Positions 40,958 to 48,980 of a stretch of DNA of 64,000 nucleotides are shown here, piece after piece; the stretch's first letter is position 1; every line of letters starts with the position of its first letter. The notes under the pieces were generated by a model. It was given only the letters and a program-made list of their open reading frames with translations, was not told where the DNA came from and made no database searches. The stretch lies in contig NZ_JACSCY010000004.1 of the NCBI RefSeq assembly GCF_014333615.1, positions 1 through 64,000 of the forward strand. Reading direction: 5' to 3'. The stretch comes from Hymenobacter citatus. Lineage in GTDB: Bacteria; Bacteroidota; Bacteroidia; Cytophagales; Hymenobacteraceae. The position numbers and the translations under genes were made by a program.

Positions 40958-43269
40958 AGAGCTTTGGGAAGAGAGAAATAGAAAGTGGCGCCTTCTCCGA
41001 GTACGGATTCAACCCACAGTTTGCCGCCATGTTTTTCAATCATTTTTTTGGCAATGGCCAAACCAACACCCGTGCCGCCGCCATACTTATCCTGTGCGTG
41101 CAACCGTTTGAAAATCTTAAAGATGTTTTCGTGGTGCTTGGGGTCGATGCCAATGCCTTGGTCGCGCACGTAAAACACATCAAACTGCTCAAGCGACGGA
41201 AAACCTATCGTGGAGGAAGTGCTAGCGGTGGCTACCCCTATAGTGACGTATTTCTCTGGAGAGTTGCTGTAGCGCATGGCATTGGTAATCAAATTATTGA
41301 ATACCTCGCCCAGGCGGATGGGGTCAGCTAGGATGGTAGGAAGCGGGCCGGCCACCGTAACGGTGGTGTGGGTTTGCTCCAGACGAGGGGCCAGCAGTTC
41401 TAGCACGCCATTCACCAACGCGTTCATATCCGTCTGGACCGGCACGAGGTCCATACGGCCTACCCGCGAAATCTGCAGCAACGACTCAATGAGGGACTCC
41501 ATGCGCTGGCTGAGTCGGACCAGCGTTTGAAGCTTGCTTACGCCTTCCGCATCGAGGCGGTCGGCGTAGTCTTCGAGCAGGAAGATGGAGTAGTTATGAA
41601 TGCCTCGCAACGGCTCTTTCAAATCGTGCGAGGCCACGTAGGCAAAAGAGTCCAGCTCGTCGTTGCTGCGCTCCAGCTCGGCATTGAGACGGCTGAGGCT
41701 GGTGGCGCGGGCTTGCAGCTCATTGAAAATCTTGAGGCGGATATCGGCAATGTGCAGGCGCAGCTCCTGAGCGGCTTCTATTTCCAGTGGCAGCCAGGCA
41801 GCAGCCGTGTTTTCTACCGTTTGCTTCCAGGCCTCAAACGACTGCCGCGGCGACAGAAAAATCTGGCCGTCGGCCTTGGTTTCCACCTTCTGCGTGCGGC
41901 CGGCCCACGTAACGGTCTGAAGTTGCTCGGGCCGAAACCACAGAATGTAATCGTTGGCAGCCTGAGCCAGCGTGATGGCCAGAATACCACTGGCTGTGCC
42001 CCGAATGGCCACCCCATCGGGGTTGAGTTGGGTGTAGGAGTCGGTATGGAAAACATCCTGCGGCGCGTGCTGGCGTAGCCACGCTACCACATCCCATATT
42101 TGGTCGGGGGTAGGGGTGGTGCCCAGCGTAACAATTTCGCCCTCAAAGCAGATAGCAGCGCCGCCACACGCAAATACATTCAGCAGCGTAGCCGTGTGCT
42201 GGTACAAGCCGGTTATGAAATCGGCCGAGCTATTCATCTGCTCAAACAGCCGTGCCTGGGTTTTCTGAATATGCAGCTGGTAGGCCTGCAAATCCTGCTG
42301 TTCCTTGGTAGGAAGCAGGGCCGAGAAGGTTTTACCAATGAACAGGCACAACTCCCGCAACTCGTAGCTCACCAAATGGGGCGTGAGGTGGTGGCAGGTA
42401 ATCATACCCCACAGCTTACCCTCCCGAATAACGGAAATAGTCATGGTGGCCGCCGAGCCCAGGTTGTGCAGGTACTCCAGGTGAATGGGCGACACGCTGC
42501 GCAGCACGGCATGCGTCATGTCGGGGGGGCGGCCCGTGGTGGGGTTGCGCACCGGCACCAGTGGGGCCGGTTGGTAAGAAGCATCCGGAATGAAGCGCAG
42601 CCAGTTTTTGAGGTACATGGCCCGTGCCTGCTGCGGAATATCGGTGGCGGGGTAGTGCAGGCCCAGCCACGGGTCCAGGTCGGGGCGGATGGCTTCGGCC
42701 ACTACCTCGCCACTCTCATCGGCCGCAAAGCGGTACATGGCTACCCGATCAAACCCCGTGATGTTGCGCACCTGCTCCACCGCGTGTTGGCAAAAGTCGA
42801 GCACGGAGGTGGCACCCAGCATCTGGCCCAGAGCCGTGTTCAAGGTGGCCAAATCCACCACGCCGGGACTATTAGAGTCAACTGGCTCGAACTCGGCCCA
42901 TAGCAGGCCATCGTAGCGGTGCACAATGAGCTTGTAGAACGGCTGCCCAGGCGTGTGGTGTAGTTGCACGCCCAGCAGCTTGGGCGTTTCGGTGAGGGTA
43001 GGCCAGAGGGCATCTAGCTCTGCCAGCTGCGTGGGGGGTAGCAGCCGCTCCAGGCCCGCGCCCAGCAGCTCATGGGCTGGAATGCCCAGCAGCTCCTGCG
43101 TATTTGCGCTGGCCTGCACCACCCGCTGCGTTTGCTCATCCAGGCACAGCAGGAACCCATACGGCTGCACCGACCCCGGGATATGAATCGGCTCCCGGTC
43201 GCAGTTGGTGAGGGTCGTCGGCATATCCGACAAAAGCTCGCTGGTATAACTTACGGTTGACTGATCCAC
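40954..43269 (-). CDS. bphP: bacteriophytochrome histidine kinase
   Basis: A 771-residue red/far-red photoreceptor kinase. N-terminal PAS-like domain with the biliverdin-binding Cys23 in TNCDREPIHIPGSVQPYG; GAF domain (about 140-310) with HYPATDIPQQAR, a variant of the PASDIP signature; PHY domain (about 320-510) with the tongue WFRPE-type motif; HisKA with phospho-His548 in YVASHDLKEPLRGI; HATPase_c with NLITNAMRY, DQGIGIDPK and GTGVGLAIAKK. The Cys position marks biliverdin as chromophore. The start is GTG 43269, overlapping bphO by 19 bp; ATG 43224 is the alternative. Confidence 0.95.
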   Translation of the reverse strand: MDQSTVSYTSELLSDMPTTLTNCDREPIHIPGSVQPYGFLLCLDEQTQRVVQASANTQELLGIPAHELLGAGLERLLPPTQLAELDALWPTLTETPKLLGVQLHHTPGQPFYKLIVHRYDGLLWAEFEPVDSNSPGVVDLATLNTALGQMLGATSVLDFCQHAVEQVRNITGFDRVAMYRFAADESGEVVAEAIRPDLDPWLGLHYPATDIPQQARAMYLKNWLRFIPDASYQPAPLVPVRNPTTGRPPDMTHAVLRSVSPIHLEYLHNLGSAATMTISVIREGKLWGMITCHHLTPHLVSYELRELCLFIGKTFSALLPTKEQQDLQAYQLHIQKTQARLFEQMNSSADFITGLYQHTATLLNVFACGGAAICFEGEIVTLGTTPTPDQIWDVVAWLRQHAPQDVFHTDSYTQLNPDGVAIRGTASGILAITLAQAANDYILWFRPEQLQTVTWAGRTQKVETKADGQIFLSPRQSFEAWKQTVENTAAAWLPLEIEAAQELRLHIADIRLKIFNELQARATSLSRLNAELERSNDELDSFAYVASHDLKEPLRGIHNYSIFLLEDYADRLDAEGVSKLQTLVRLSQRMESLIESLLQISRVGRMDLVPVQTDMNALVNGVLELLAPRLEQTHTTVTVAGPLPTILADPIRLGEVFNNLITNAMRYSNSPEKYVTIGVATASTSSTIGFPSLEQFDVFYVRDQGIGIDPKHHENIFKIFKRLHAQDKYGGGTGVGLAIAKKMIEKHGGKLWVESVLGEGATFYFSLPKAL

Positions 43270-43829
43270 GCGTGTAAGTGTTGAAAGGTAAGCACGGCCG
43301 ACTGCACAATTTCTGTCTGCTCCTCAGTGGTAGCCGCTGCCGTCAGCAGCTGACAAAAACTTTTCCACATTGGTCCCGTGCGCTCCGCGTAGCCTGTAAA
43401 ATAGGTTTGCAGCGGAATATCGGCCTTGGCTAGTTGCCGCCTAATTACTTGTCCGCCCAGGGTAGAGCCCTCTAGTACATACATGGCCCCCAGCAATTGC
43501 GCACGGGTGCGCAACGGTGGCAAAGTAGGGCAAAGTACTGGCTCCGATGGGTTGTTGGTCTGCGCCATATCCTCCAGAATCAGATGGGCACGGTAGCGTT
43601 GGTCTAGCTGCCACTCTGGTCCAAATGCATCGGCATGTGCCCGCAACTGGGTTTCGTAGGGCTGCAAAAAACCATATATCCGGCGCAGAAAATGCGCCGT
43701 AGCCGCCTGAGAAACTGTTCCTGCCGTCAGCTCCTGATTGAACGTGTTTTGCTCCAGCGCATCGTGGTAAGGCCGGGTTTCAACACGCAATCGGGACAGA
43801 ATATCAGGATGTTCGGCAGTAACAGACAT
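43251..43829 (-). CDS. bphO: biliverdin-producing heme oxygenase
   Basis: A 192-residue all-helical heme oxygenase opening heme to biliverdin, CO and iron. The proximal heme ligand is His22 in ETRPYHDALEQ; the distal helix is MYVLEGSTLGGQVIRRQL. The frame extends to 43949 but ATG 43829 (MSVTAEHPDILSRL) gives the family start and length. It is the first gene of the bphO-bphP-regulator-kinase operon, so the chromophore is made together with its photoreceptor. Confidence 0.93.
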   Translation of the reverse strand: MSVTAEHPDILSRLRVETRPYHDALEQNTFNQELTAGTVSQAATAHFLRRIYGFLQPYETQLRAHADAFGPEWQLDQRYRAHLILEDMAQTNNPSEPVLCPTLPPLRTRAQLLGAMYVLEGSTLGGQVIRRQLAKADIPLQTYFTGYAERTGPMWKSFCQLLTAAATTEEQTEIVQSAVLTFQHLHAWISQP

Positions 43830-43883
43830 AAGCGGATGAGAGAGAAAAGAACAGTAAAAGTAATTGCTACACGGAAAAGTTAT

Positions 43884-44104
43884 GAGTTGCGAGTTGTCGG
43901 GAGGCTGTATTGTAGGCCGCGTAGCAACCGAAGGTTTGTAGAACAACACCAGTGTTACAACCCGCGCCGCGTAGCGAGGTAAGGAACGTATGGCTGACTC
44001 CTGCGCCGCTATGTGGCGCAGGAGTCAGCCATACCCGTGTGGTGCTGCAACCCTATGGGCACTACGCGGCTTCTGCTACTGTAGCCGCCCGAATAACTCG
44101 CAAC
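43884..44104. repeat. degenerate ~220-bp palindromic region upstream of bphO
   Basis: The core GTATGGCTGACTCCTGCGCC (43988-44007) has an exact complement at 44015-44034 with loop GCTATGT. Farther out, GTTGCGAGTT near 43884 faces AACTCGCAAC near 44095, and both arms contain GCCGCGTAG, so the original inverted repeat was much longer and has decayed. It fills nearly the whole bphO/NmrA gap. Confidence 0.8.
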
Positions 44105-44108
44105 TCAA

Positions 44109-44990
44109 CTACTCTTCCGGCTGGAACTGCGCCTTGTAATCATTGGCAAATTGCTGGATGGTGTGGGGAGCGTGGCCGGTAAGTGCTTGCACTTCGTTGC
44201 TGACAGTAGCGGCGTGGCCGGCGCGGTAATCGGCGTATAGGGCCAGCAATTCGTCTACCCGCTCGGCGGGCAGCTCCTGCATGGCCGCGCGGGCGTCGTC
44301 TTCCGAAACCGGTACGTAACGCACTTCCTGGCCCGTGGCCTGGCTAAGGGCCTCGGCTACCTGCTGGCCGGTGAGAGCAGCTGGTCCGGTGAGGTGGTAA
44401 GCCTGGCCGGCGTAAGCGGCGGGGTCGGTGGTGAGCAAGGTGGCCGCGGCGGCAGCAATATCACGCACATCAATGTAGGCTACCTGCGCATCGGAAAGGG
44501 GTAGGTAGAATTTGCCTTCATCTCGGATAGTAGCACAGTGCTGGTGCACAAAGTTCTGCATAAAGCCTTCGGGGCGCAGTACGGCATATGGCAGGCCGCT
44601 AGCGGCTACCAGCTGTTCTATCTCGCGGTGGCGCTGGTCAATTTCAATCTGTGAATCGCGGCCAGCGCCGGCGGCCGAAAGCTGCACCAGCTGCCGTATG
44701 CCTGCTTGCCGAGCGGCCGCAAGCAGGAGCCGCGCCAGCTCCACTTGGTCGGGGGTAGGCGGGGGAAGCAGGAACACGCGCTCGACACCGGTAAGGGCTA
44801 CTGCCAGCGTTTCCGGGTTGTGGTAATCTATTTCCACCAGCTGCACATCGGGGTTGAGGTGCTTCAGCCGGTCGCCTTTGATAATAGAATGTACGCCCGC
44901 CCGAACCGTGACGCCACGGTTGGTCAGTGCTTTCACCAGTTCAGTGCCGATAGTACCCGTAGCGCCGGTAACAAGAATGGTAGATGCCAT
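44109..44990 (-). CDS. NmrA-like NAD(P)-binding reductase
   Basis: A 293-residue atypical short-chain dehydrogenase. The Rossmann loop is ILVTGATGTIGTELVKAL (residues 4-21), and later RPEGFMQNFVHQH and YHLTGPAALTGQQVAEAL are typical of the NmrA/HSCARG-QorB group, which includes quinone reductases and NADP sensors. The catalytic Tyr-x-x-x-Lys of classical SDRs is not evident. ATG 44990 (MASTILVTGATG) is preferred over the frame's first Met at 45059. Single gene; a palindromic element lies upstream. Confidence 0.88.
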   Translation of the reverse strand: MASTILVTGATGTIGTELVKALTNRGVTVRAGVHSIIKGDRLKHLNPDVQLVEIDYHNPETLAVALTGVERVFLLPPPTPDQVELARLLLAAARQAGIRQLVQLSAAGAGRDSQIEIDQRHREIEQLVAASGLPYAVLRPEGFMQNFVHQHCATIRDEGKFYLPLSDAQVAYIDVRDIAAAAATLLTTDPAAYAGQAYHLTGPAALTGQQVAEALSQATGQEVRYVPVSEDDARAAMQELPAERVDELLALYADYRAGHAATVSNEVQALTGHAPHTIQQFANDYKAQFQPEE

Positions 44991-45039
44991 ACTATAGAAA
45001 GTGTGAGTTGCGAGTTTGTGAAGTTGTGCATGAAAGCGC

Positions 45040-45147
45040 CTGTCATCTTGCGCTTGCAAAAGGCTTTCTCACGCGATAACCGATAGTCGTTCTCGCGTGA
45101 GAAGGTCCTTTGTCGCCGCTTGAGACGCGGAAGGCTCAGGATGACAG
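45040..45147. repeat. 108-bp decayed palindromic element, TCATCCTGAGC family
   Basis: The right arm (GAAGGTCCTTTGTCGCCGCT through GGCTCAGGATGACAG) is close to the 21269 element; the left arm (CTGTCATCTTGCGCTTGC) has diverged. The center retains TTCTCGCGTGAGAA. Confidence 0.85.
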
Positions 45148-45198
45148 ATGCACTGTTGCTTACGGCAACAGGCGTAAAACAGCCAACTAGTGCGGTTG

Positions 45199-46074
45199 CT
45201 ATTGGTGCGTCACCTGGTAGAGCCGGCCCTTCTCGCTGCTGATCATGAAATCGTGTTGATTGATGAAGGAGAGGGCCTCTACCTGATGATCAATGGGTAG
45301 GCGCAGCATCTGTTTGGCGCCGTCGAACAAGCGTTTGCCGGGCTCGCGCTGAAACAGATACACGCGTCCGCGCCCCAGTAGGGCCACCGTGCGGCCGTCG
45401 GGGCTGAGGTCGGCGGCCGTAATCCAGGTGTCGAGCAGCAGGCTGTCGGCTAGGCGGGCCACATACGTGCCAGGCCGGGCCGGCAGCACGTATTGCTTCA
45501 CCCACAAATCCTCGGGGCTGCGGTTTTTGGTGAACAGATAGAGGCTATCTTGAGAATAGTAAAAGGCCTCGCAATCGAAGTTGCGGTTGCTTTTCTTGGG
45601 CGGAAAGGCCCGCTGATCGGGGTAGGCAAACCGAATGGTATCAATCTGCTGAAAGGTAGGGCCGCTGAGGCGATACACGGCCAGGTTGCGGCGCTTGTTC
45701 TGGTTATTGCCGAAGTCGCCGAGGTAGAGGCGCTGCTCGTCGTCGTGAGCTAGGTCTTCCCAGTCAATGTTGGTGAGCGGGGCCAGATCCAGGGTTTTCA
45801 GCAAGTCGCCCTGGCGGGTAATCTGATAGAGGTGGGAGCTGTTGCCGCCGTCGCTATGCGTCCACAGGTCGCCTACCTTGTTGGCCGGCGCCAGCCCCGA
45901 GTTTTCCGTCACCTTGCCTTTTGGCAGCCGCCCCACCTGCTCGGTAGTATACTGCCTGCTGACATCCACAAACCGGCTGCGGGCCGACTTATCGGCGCAG
46001 CCGCTCAGCAGGAACGCGCACCCAGCTAGCAGGGCACAAGCAGTACGGGAAAGAAATTGGGAAGCGGAAGGCAT
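45199..46074 (-). CDS. exported lipoprotein, beta-propeller-like
   Basis: 291 residues. Lipoprotein signal MPSASQFLSRTACALLAGCAFLLSGC gives a lipobox LLSGC with Cys at about residue 26. The mature part has propeller-like strand-turn units (THSDGGNSSHLYQI, WEDLAHDDEQRLYLGDFGNN, NFDCEAFYYSQDSLYLF, AADLSPDGRTVALL), similar to uncharacterised secreted SdiA-regulated/esterase-like propellers. No enzyme motif is plain. It is the divergent neighbour of the PAP2 gene. Confidence 0.78.
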   Translation of the reverse strand: MPSASQFLSRTACALLAGCAFLLSGCADKSARSRFVDVSRQYTTEQVGRLPKGKVTENSGLAPANKVGDLWTHSDGGNSSHLYQITRQGDLLKTLDLAPLTNIDWEDLAHDDEQRLYLGDFGNNQNKRRNLAVYRLSGPTFQQIDTIRFAYPDQRAFPPKKSNRNFDCEAFYYSQDSLYLFTKNRSPEDLWVKQYVLPARPGTYVARLADSLLLDTWITAADLSPDGRTVALLGRGRVYLFQREPGKRLFDGAKQMLRLPIDHQVEALSFINQHDFMISSEKGRLYQVTHQ

Positions 46075-46221
46075 AGGCTAGTTGCCGGGCATACGTAGCC
46101 GCCGCCACTGCCGTTGCGGCAGTGGGCAGGCCCCCCGAAACCATTGTATTCTTCATCCAAAAAACAGCTTTTGCAGAAGTATCTTACAGGAAACATCCAT
46201 TGCGCTTCTTCTCCACCCGCT

Positions 46222-47004
46222 ATGCGTTTTCTTCTGGCGTTGCTGCTCTGCCTGCCAGCTCTATTGAGCGCCCGTGCGCAAACCGCCTACCCTCCGGCTG
46301 ATAGCAGCGCCGCGTGGCGGCCAGCGCGCACCCTGCGCGTGGCCGTGCCCCTCACGCTGCTGGCTGTGGCCTACGCGGGCAAAAATGAAAACGTGGTGGA
46401 CGAGTGGAAAGAGCACCTGCGCGACGAAACCCGCGAAGCCTTCCCGCGCTTCCATACCAAAATCGACGACTACACGCGCCGCGCGCCGCTGTGGGGTGCC
46501 TACGGGCTGATGGCTGTGGGCGTACGCGGCGAGCGGGGTGCAGTGGCTTTCACCCTCAACTATGCCCTGGCGCACGTGGTCAGCTCCACGGTGGTATCCA
46601 AGCTCAAACACTACACCCACGAGCAGCGCCCCGACGTAGCCGGCGACTTCAGCTCCTTTCCCTCCGCCCACACCGCCGACGCCTTCCTAACGGCCACGCT
46701 CCTGCACGAGCAGTTTGGCAAAGAGCATCCTTGGGTGAGCGTAGCAGGCTATACCGTGGCCACAGCCACCGGCGCCATGCGCGTGCTCAACGACCGGCAC
46801 TGGGCATCCGATGTGGTGGCTGGGGCCAGCATCGGGTTTTTGTCGGCCGAGGCGGTGTGGCGGCTCTACCCGCACCTGGCGCGGCTGGTGCCCGGCAAGG
46901 TAGGCGGCTGGCTGACGGTAGTGCCCGCCTACGCGCCCGGCCAGACGCTGGGCCTGGTGGCGGTGCTGCGCCCCGGCAGCGCCGTGGCTCAGAGCCGTAG
47001 GTAG
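46222..47004 (+). CDS. PAP2-family lipid phosphatase
   Basis: A 260-residue exported or membrane-tethered phosphatase, from ATG 46222 (MRFLLALLLCLPALLSARAQ, signal peptide). The three PAP2 motifs are present: KLKHYTHEQRPD (K-x6-RP), FSSFPSAHTADAF (PSAH variant of SGH), and NDRHWASDVVAGASIG (catalytic His with S-D). It probably dephosphorylates undecaprenyl pyrophosphate, phosphatidic acid or lipid A. The frame is open upstream to 46114 but begins poorly. The last 16 bp overlap the opposite-strand helix-hairpin-helix gene. Confidence 0.9.
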   Translation: MRFLLALLLCLPALLSARAQTAYPPADSSAAWRPARTLRVAVPLTLLAVAYAGKNENVVDEWKEHLRDETREAFPRFHTKIDDYTRRAPLWGAYGLMAVGVRGERGAVAFTLNYALAHVVSSTVVSKLKHYTHEQRPDVAGDFSSFPSAHTADAFLTATLLHEQFGKEHPWVSVAGYTVATATGAMRVLNDRHWASDVVAGASIGFLSAEAVWRLYPHLARLVPGKVGGWLTVVPAYAPGQTLGLVAVLRPGSAVAQSRR

Positions 47005-48005
47005 GGCAGGAGCTTCTCGTACGTGGCCTCGTCCAGAATGCGAATCTGGCGCAAATCGGTGGCCTGCCGGAACGGGCCGTGCTGCTGGCGGTAGGCCACT
47101 ACCACCCGCGCCAGGCGCTTGCCCACGTAGGGGTGCGCCTGCAACAGCTCGAAGGGGGCGTTGTTGATGTCGATGGGGGTAGGGGCGAAGGAGCCCGTCA
47201 CGAAGGTGTATTTGCGCAGGCTGTCTACCAGATCAGGGGCGTCGCGTAGGCTGTAGATTTCGGCCAATTGCCCCGCCCGTACAAAGCCACCCAGCCGCAC
47301 GCGGTACTCCACCACGCGTGCCGAAAGCCCCCGCCCGATGCCGCGAATCTGCATCAGCTGGGTGGTATCGGCCGTGTTCAGGTCGAAGGCCGCCAGGTGG
47401 GTAGGCTTGCGCGGAAACTTGCTGGCCGGGTAGGGCGCCCGGTCGGGGAATTTTTTATCAAATTTCTGATCCTGGCGGGCATAGGCCGTGCGGGCGGGCA
47501 TCGTCTCGGGGAGCTGCATGTAGGGCGCCAGCCGCTGGTACACCGAGTCGGGCAGGCCGTAGGTGCGCCGGATTTGCTCCTTGGCCTTGAAGCCGCCTAT
47601 CACGTCGCGGAAGTGCACCAGGCGCTCGGCCAGGAAGTGACCTAGGCCGCGGGCTTCCCAGTTGCGGGCCGTTAGGGCATTGGGGTCGAAGGGTGCCAGT
47701 GCCACCTGGGGCACCGCGGGGTAGCGGCCGGGATAAGTGCGGCGGGCATAGCGGGCGGCTTCGGGCTGGCGGCGGGCAGCCAGTTCTGTGGTCAACTGGT
47801 TGAGTTGGCGCTGGTCGGCTGCTGGGTTGTAGTGGGGTAGGGCTGGGCGCAGGAGCATCGGCACAAACAGCCACGCCAGCAGCAGGAGCAGCAACACTAG
47901 AAAACCGGAGGTTTCGCGGCGCGAAAAGCCGAAGTAGCGCCGCACGAGGGTAGGTAGCCAAGCAGCGCGTTTGCGCGGGGTAGGAGCGGGCTTGAGGCCA
48001 GGCAT
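46989..48005 (-). CDS. membrane-anchored helix-hairpin-helix DNA-binding protein (ComEA-like)
   Basis: A 338-residue protein from ATG 48005 (MPGLKPAPTPRKRAAW). A basic N-terminus precedes a single membrane helix (about 34-51, GFLVLLLLLLAWLFVPMLL). Three helix-hairpin-helix repeats follow: FDPNALTARNWEARG, FDLNTADTTQLMQIRGIG and IDINNAPFELLQAHPYVG, each with the N-x-A/T-x-x-x-L pattern. ComEA-type proteins bind transforming DNA in the periplasm; longer Bacteroidota versions with tandem HhH are of unknown role. The 3' end overlaps the PAP2 gene tail-to-tail by 16 bp. Confidence 0.87.
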   Translation of the reverse strand: MPGLKPAPTPRKRAAWLPTLVRRYFGFSRRETSGFLVLLLLLLAWLFVPMLLRPALPHYNPAADQRQLNQLTTELAARRQPEAARYARRTYPGRYPAVPQVALAPFDPNALTARNWEARGLGHFLAERLVHFRDVIGGFKAKEQIRRTYGLPDSVYQRLAPYMQLPETMPARTAYARQDQKFDKKFPDRAPYPASKFPRKPTHLAAFDLNTADTTQLMQIRGIGRGLSARVVEYRVRLGGFVRAGQLAEIYSLRDAPDLVDSLRKYTFVTGSFAPTPIDINNAPFELLQAHPYVGKRLARVVVAYRQQHGPFRQATDLRQIRILDEATYEKLLPYLRL

Positions 48006-48190
48006 AAAGGAGTAGCTTAACGATAGAGCATAAAGGCAATAGCCGGAGAGTGCGTATCTAAAATCGGGCCGCGGCAACGGGCAGGGACGCGGAAACCCGC
48101 GCATGGGGTTGCCTCAACGCCCTCGCTGCCGTATCATTACTGTTTCTTCCGATGTTCCTGCCCGGAGCTACCCGCCAGTCACCGCCCGCT

Positions 48191-48763
48191 ATGAGCCAGC
48201 CCGCTACCCGCACCACCGACTTCCTCGACCAGCTCACGGCCGATCTGCGCGCTTTGCAGGCCACCGCGGCGCAGGAGTTTCGCCCCCTCACCGACGACCA
48301 ACTGAACCGTCGGCCTGGCCCGGGCAAGTGGAGCGTGGGGCAGTGCCTGGAGCACCTCAACATCATCGGGGGCCTCTACCTACCCCTGATAGCGCGCAAG
48401 TTGCAACAGGCCCAGGGCCGCAGCTCCCGCCCCGCCGATACCATAAAGCGTGGCTTGATAGGGCGCCGCATGACGGAGGCCATGCGCGTGCCGGCCAGCG
48501 AAAAAGTCATCAAATCGCCCCAGCAGTACGCTCCCAGCGGCTCGCGCCTACCGCGCACGGTGGTAGAGGTATTCAACCGGCAAGCCGATGAGCTGGTGGG
48601 GCTGCTGCAACAGGCGCGCGGGGTCAACATCAACGCCATCCGCATCCCCAACGTGGTGATACCATTGCTACGCCTGCGCCTCACCGACCAGTTGGAGCTG
48701 CTGGTGGTGCACGCCCAGCGCCACATCGCCCAGGCCGAGCGGGTGCTGGAAGGCGGGAAGTAG
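48191..48763 (+). CDS. DinB-family protein
   Basis: 190 residues from ATG 48191 (MSQPATRTTDFLDQL; an upstream ATG at 48152 adds 13). A four-helix DinB_2 bundle: LTADLRALQATAAQEFRPL, KWSVGQCLEHLNIIGGLYL with the first metal His in LEHLN, and LELLVVHAQRHIAQAERVL with the other two His (HAQRH). Members are metal-binding thiol-dependent enzymes, such as bacillithiol transferases; substrate unknown. With a bacilliredoxin elsewhere in the window, low-molecular-weight-thiol biochemistry is plausible. A palindromic element follows. Confidence 0.88.
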   Translation: MSQPATRTTDFLDQLTADLRALQATAAQEFRPLTDDQLNRRPGPGKWSVGQCLEHLNIIGGLYLPLIARKLQQAQGRSSRPADTIKRGLIGRRMTEAMRVPASEKVIKSPQQYAPSGSRLPRTVVEVFNRQADELVGLLQQARGVNINAIRIPNVVIPLLRLRLTDQLELLVVHAQRHIAQAERVLEGGK

Positions 48764-48772
48764 GGTAGGAGA

Positions 48773-48893
48773 GACCGTCATGCTGAGCGCAGCGCAGCGA
48801 AGTCGAAGCATCTCGCGTGCTCCCGGTAATTACTACCTGCCATCAGCACGCGAGATGCTTCGACTCCGCTGCGCTGCGCTCAGTATGACGGTC
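48773..48893. repeat. 121-bp palindromic element, GTCATGCTGAGC family
   Basis: 49-bp arms at 48773-48821 and 48845-48893 share GACCGTCATGCTGAGCGCAG outer and CGAAGCATCTCGCGTGCT inner parts with few mismatches; loop 23 nt. The inner half matches the 30306 element. Confidence 0.94.
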
Positions 48894-48980
48894 AAAAAGA
48901 AAAACGGTAGCGCCGTATGGAATCCGGGCAGGTTCTGCATCTGAAATGCATAAACTTGTTCAGATTTCCGTTTCCTACCC

